Assembly: GCA_030607655.1 (NCBI GenBank)
Contig: JAUWJN010000155.1
Coordinates: 1 to 6,569, forward strand
Length of the DNA: 6,569 nt
Direction of reading: 5' to 3'
From: a bacterium
GTDB taxonomy: Bacteria; Armatimonadota; Zipacnadia; Zipacnadales; Zipacnadaceae
The notes under the pieces were generated by a model. That model did no database searches. It was not told where the DNA came from and saw only the letters and a list, made by a program, of their open reading frames with translations. Shown one piece after another: positions 5,988-6,569 of this stretch. Position numbers and translations under genes: made by a program. The first letter of the stretch is position 1, and the number at the start of each line of letters is the position of its first letter.

Positions 5988-6569
5988 TTACAGCATCTCG
6001 GGGGCGAACATTATATTGAGCACCTCCTGGGCGGAGGTCAGGCCCTGGTGGACCTTGGCGAGGGCGTCATAGCGCAGGCTCTTCATGCCCGTCTGCAGAG
6101 CAATCTTGCGGAATTGGCTGGCATCGGCCCCTTCAGTCAATGCCGTGCGCAGCTCGTCATTCATCTTCATCAATTCGTAAATGGCCACCCGCCCGGCGTA
6201 GCCGGTGTTGCGACAGCGGGCACAGCCCGTGCCGCGATGGAATCTTATCTTCGCAGCCTGCTCAGCCGACAGGCCCAGGGCGGCTAGCTCCTGCTCGCCG
6301 GGCTCATAGACTTCGCGGCACTGCAGGCAGATACGGCGTACCAGCCGCTGGGATAAAACGCCCACCAGGGAGGAGGCGATAATATAAGGGGGAATGCCGA
6401 TGTCTACCAGCCGGGCGGCCGCACTGGGCGCATCGTTAGTATGCAGCGTGCTCAGGACCAGGTGGCCGGTCAGCGAGGCGCGGAAGGCCATCTGCGCGGT
6501 TTCCAGGTCGCGGATTTCGCCCACCAGGATTACGTCCGGGTCCTGACGGAGGATATTACGCATAAACTC
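5988..6569 (-). CDS. PilB/GspE-type secretion ATPase, C-terminal part (5' end outside window)
   Basis: 193 C-terminal residues; full-length relatives have about 550. These hexameric cytoplasmic ATPases drive assembly of type IV pili or type II secretion pseudopili. Visible motifs: Walker B DVILVGE (fragment residues 12-18), the following RDLETA segment, the His box GHLVLSTLHTND (35-46), and a four-cysteine zinc site, CLQC (81-84) and CARC (116-119). The end, LTSAQEVLNIMFAPEML, matches the GLTT-EEVLRV-type terminus of the family. The Asp box and Walker A would lie upstream, beyond the right edge. The cysteine pairs separate it from the retraction ATPase PilT, which lacks them. PilB versus GspE cannot be settled without neighbours such as pilT or pilC. 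Stop TAA at 5988. Confidence 0.95.
   Translation of the reverse strand, partial: EFMRNILRQDPDVILVGEIRDLETAQMAFRASLTGHLVLSTLHTNDAPSAAARLVDIGIPPYIIASSLVGVLSQRLVRRICLQCREVYEPGEQELAALGLSAEQAAKIRFHRGTGCARCRNTGYAGRVAIYELMKMNDELRTALTEGADASQFRKIALQTGMKSLRYDALAKVHQGLTSAQEVLNIMFAPEML

Overview
This is a bacterial chromosomal segment of moderately high G+C content with six protein-coding genes. Five lie on the minus strand and one on the plus strand. Four genes have clear Shine-Dalgarno sequences, and there is one near-consensus sigma-70 promoter. The taxon cannot be fixed from these genes. A PilB/GspE-type secretion ATPase and REP-like palindromes suggest a free-living environmental bacterium, perhaps from a poorly sampled phylum, but that is inference.

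Layout from left to right. At 1-2547 two paralogous alpha-D-phosphohexomutase genes stand in tandem on the minus strand. The upstream copy (1186-2547) has lost the catalytic phosphoserine and the active-site lysine. The downstream copy (1-1134, cut by the left edge) keeps both. The 51 bp between them hold a perfect 28-bp inverted repeat. A TTGACA-17-TACACT promoter at 2668-2696 probably drives the pair, and an inverted repeat overlaps its -10 box. Divergent from it, at 2816-3931 on the plus strand, is an M20-family PepT-like peptidase with all zinc ligands present.

From 3932 to 4962 a secreted PAP2 phosphatase gene (4134-4739, minus) is bracketed by repeat-rich spacers. On its left are a nested palindromic element with 8-bp inverted ends and a degenerate 7-bp tandem array. 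On its right are two REP-like hairpins and a better-preserved copy of the same 7-bp array. Next come a SAM-dependent methyltransferase (4963-5829, minus) and the C-terminal third of a type IV pilus/type II secretion ATPase (5988-6569, minus, cut by the right edge).

How the genes work together: the two mutase paralogues probably form one transcription unit for nucleotide-sugar or cell-wall precursor supply, with one enzyme and one apparent pseudoenzyme. The methyltransferase, PAP2 phosphatase and PilB/GspE genes share a strand, but spacers of roughly 160-220 bp argue against a tight operon. The most notable observation is the serine-less mutase paired with an intact one. The covarying REP-like hairpins come second. 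No RNA gene, CRISPR array or complete mobile element was found.
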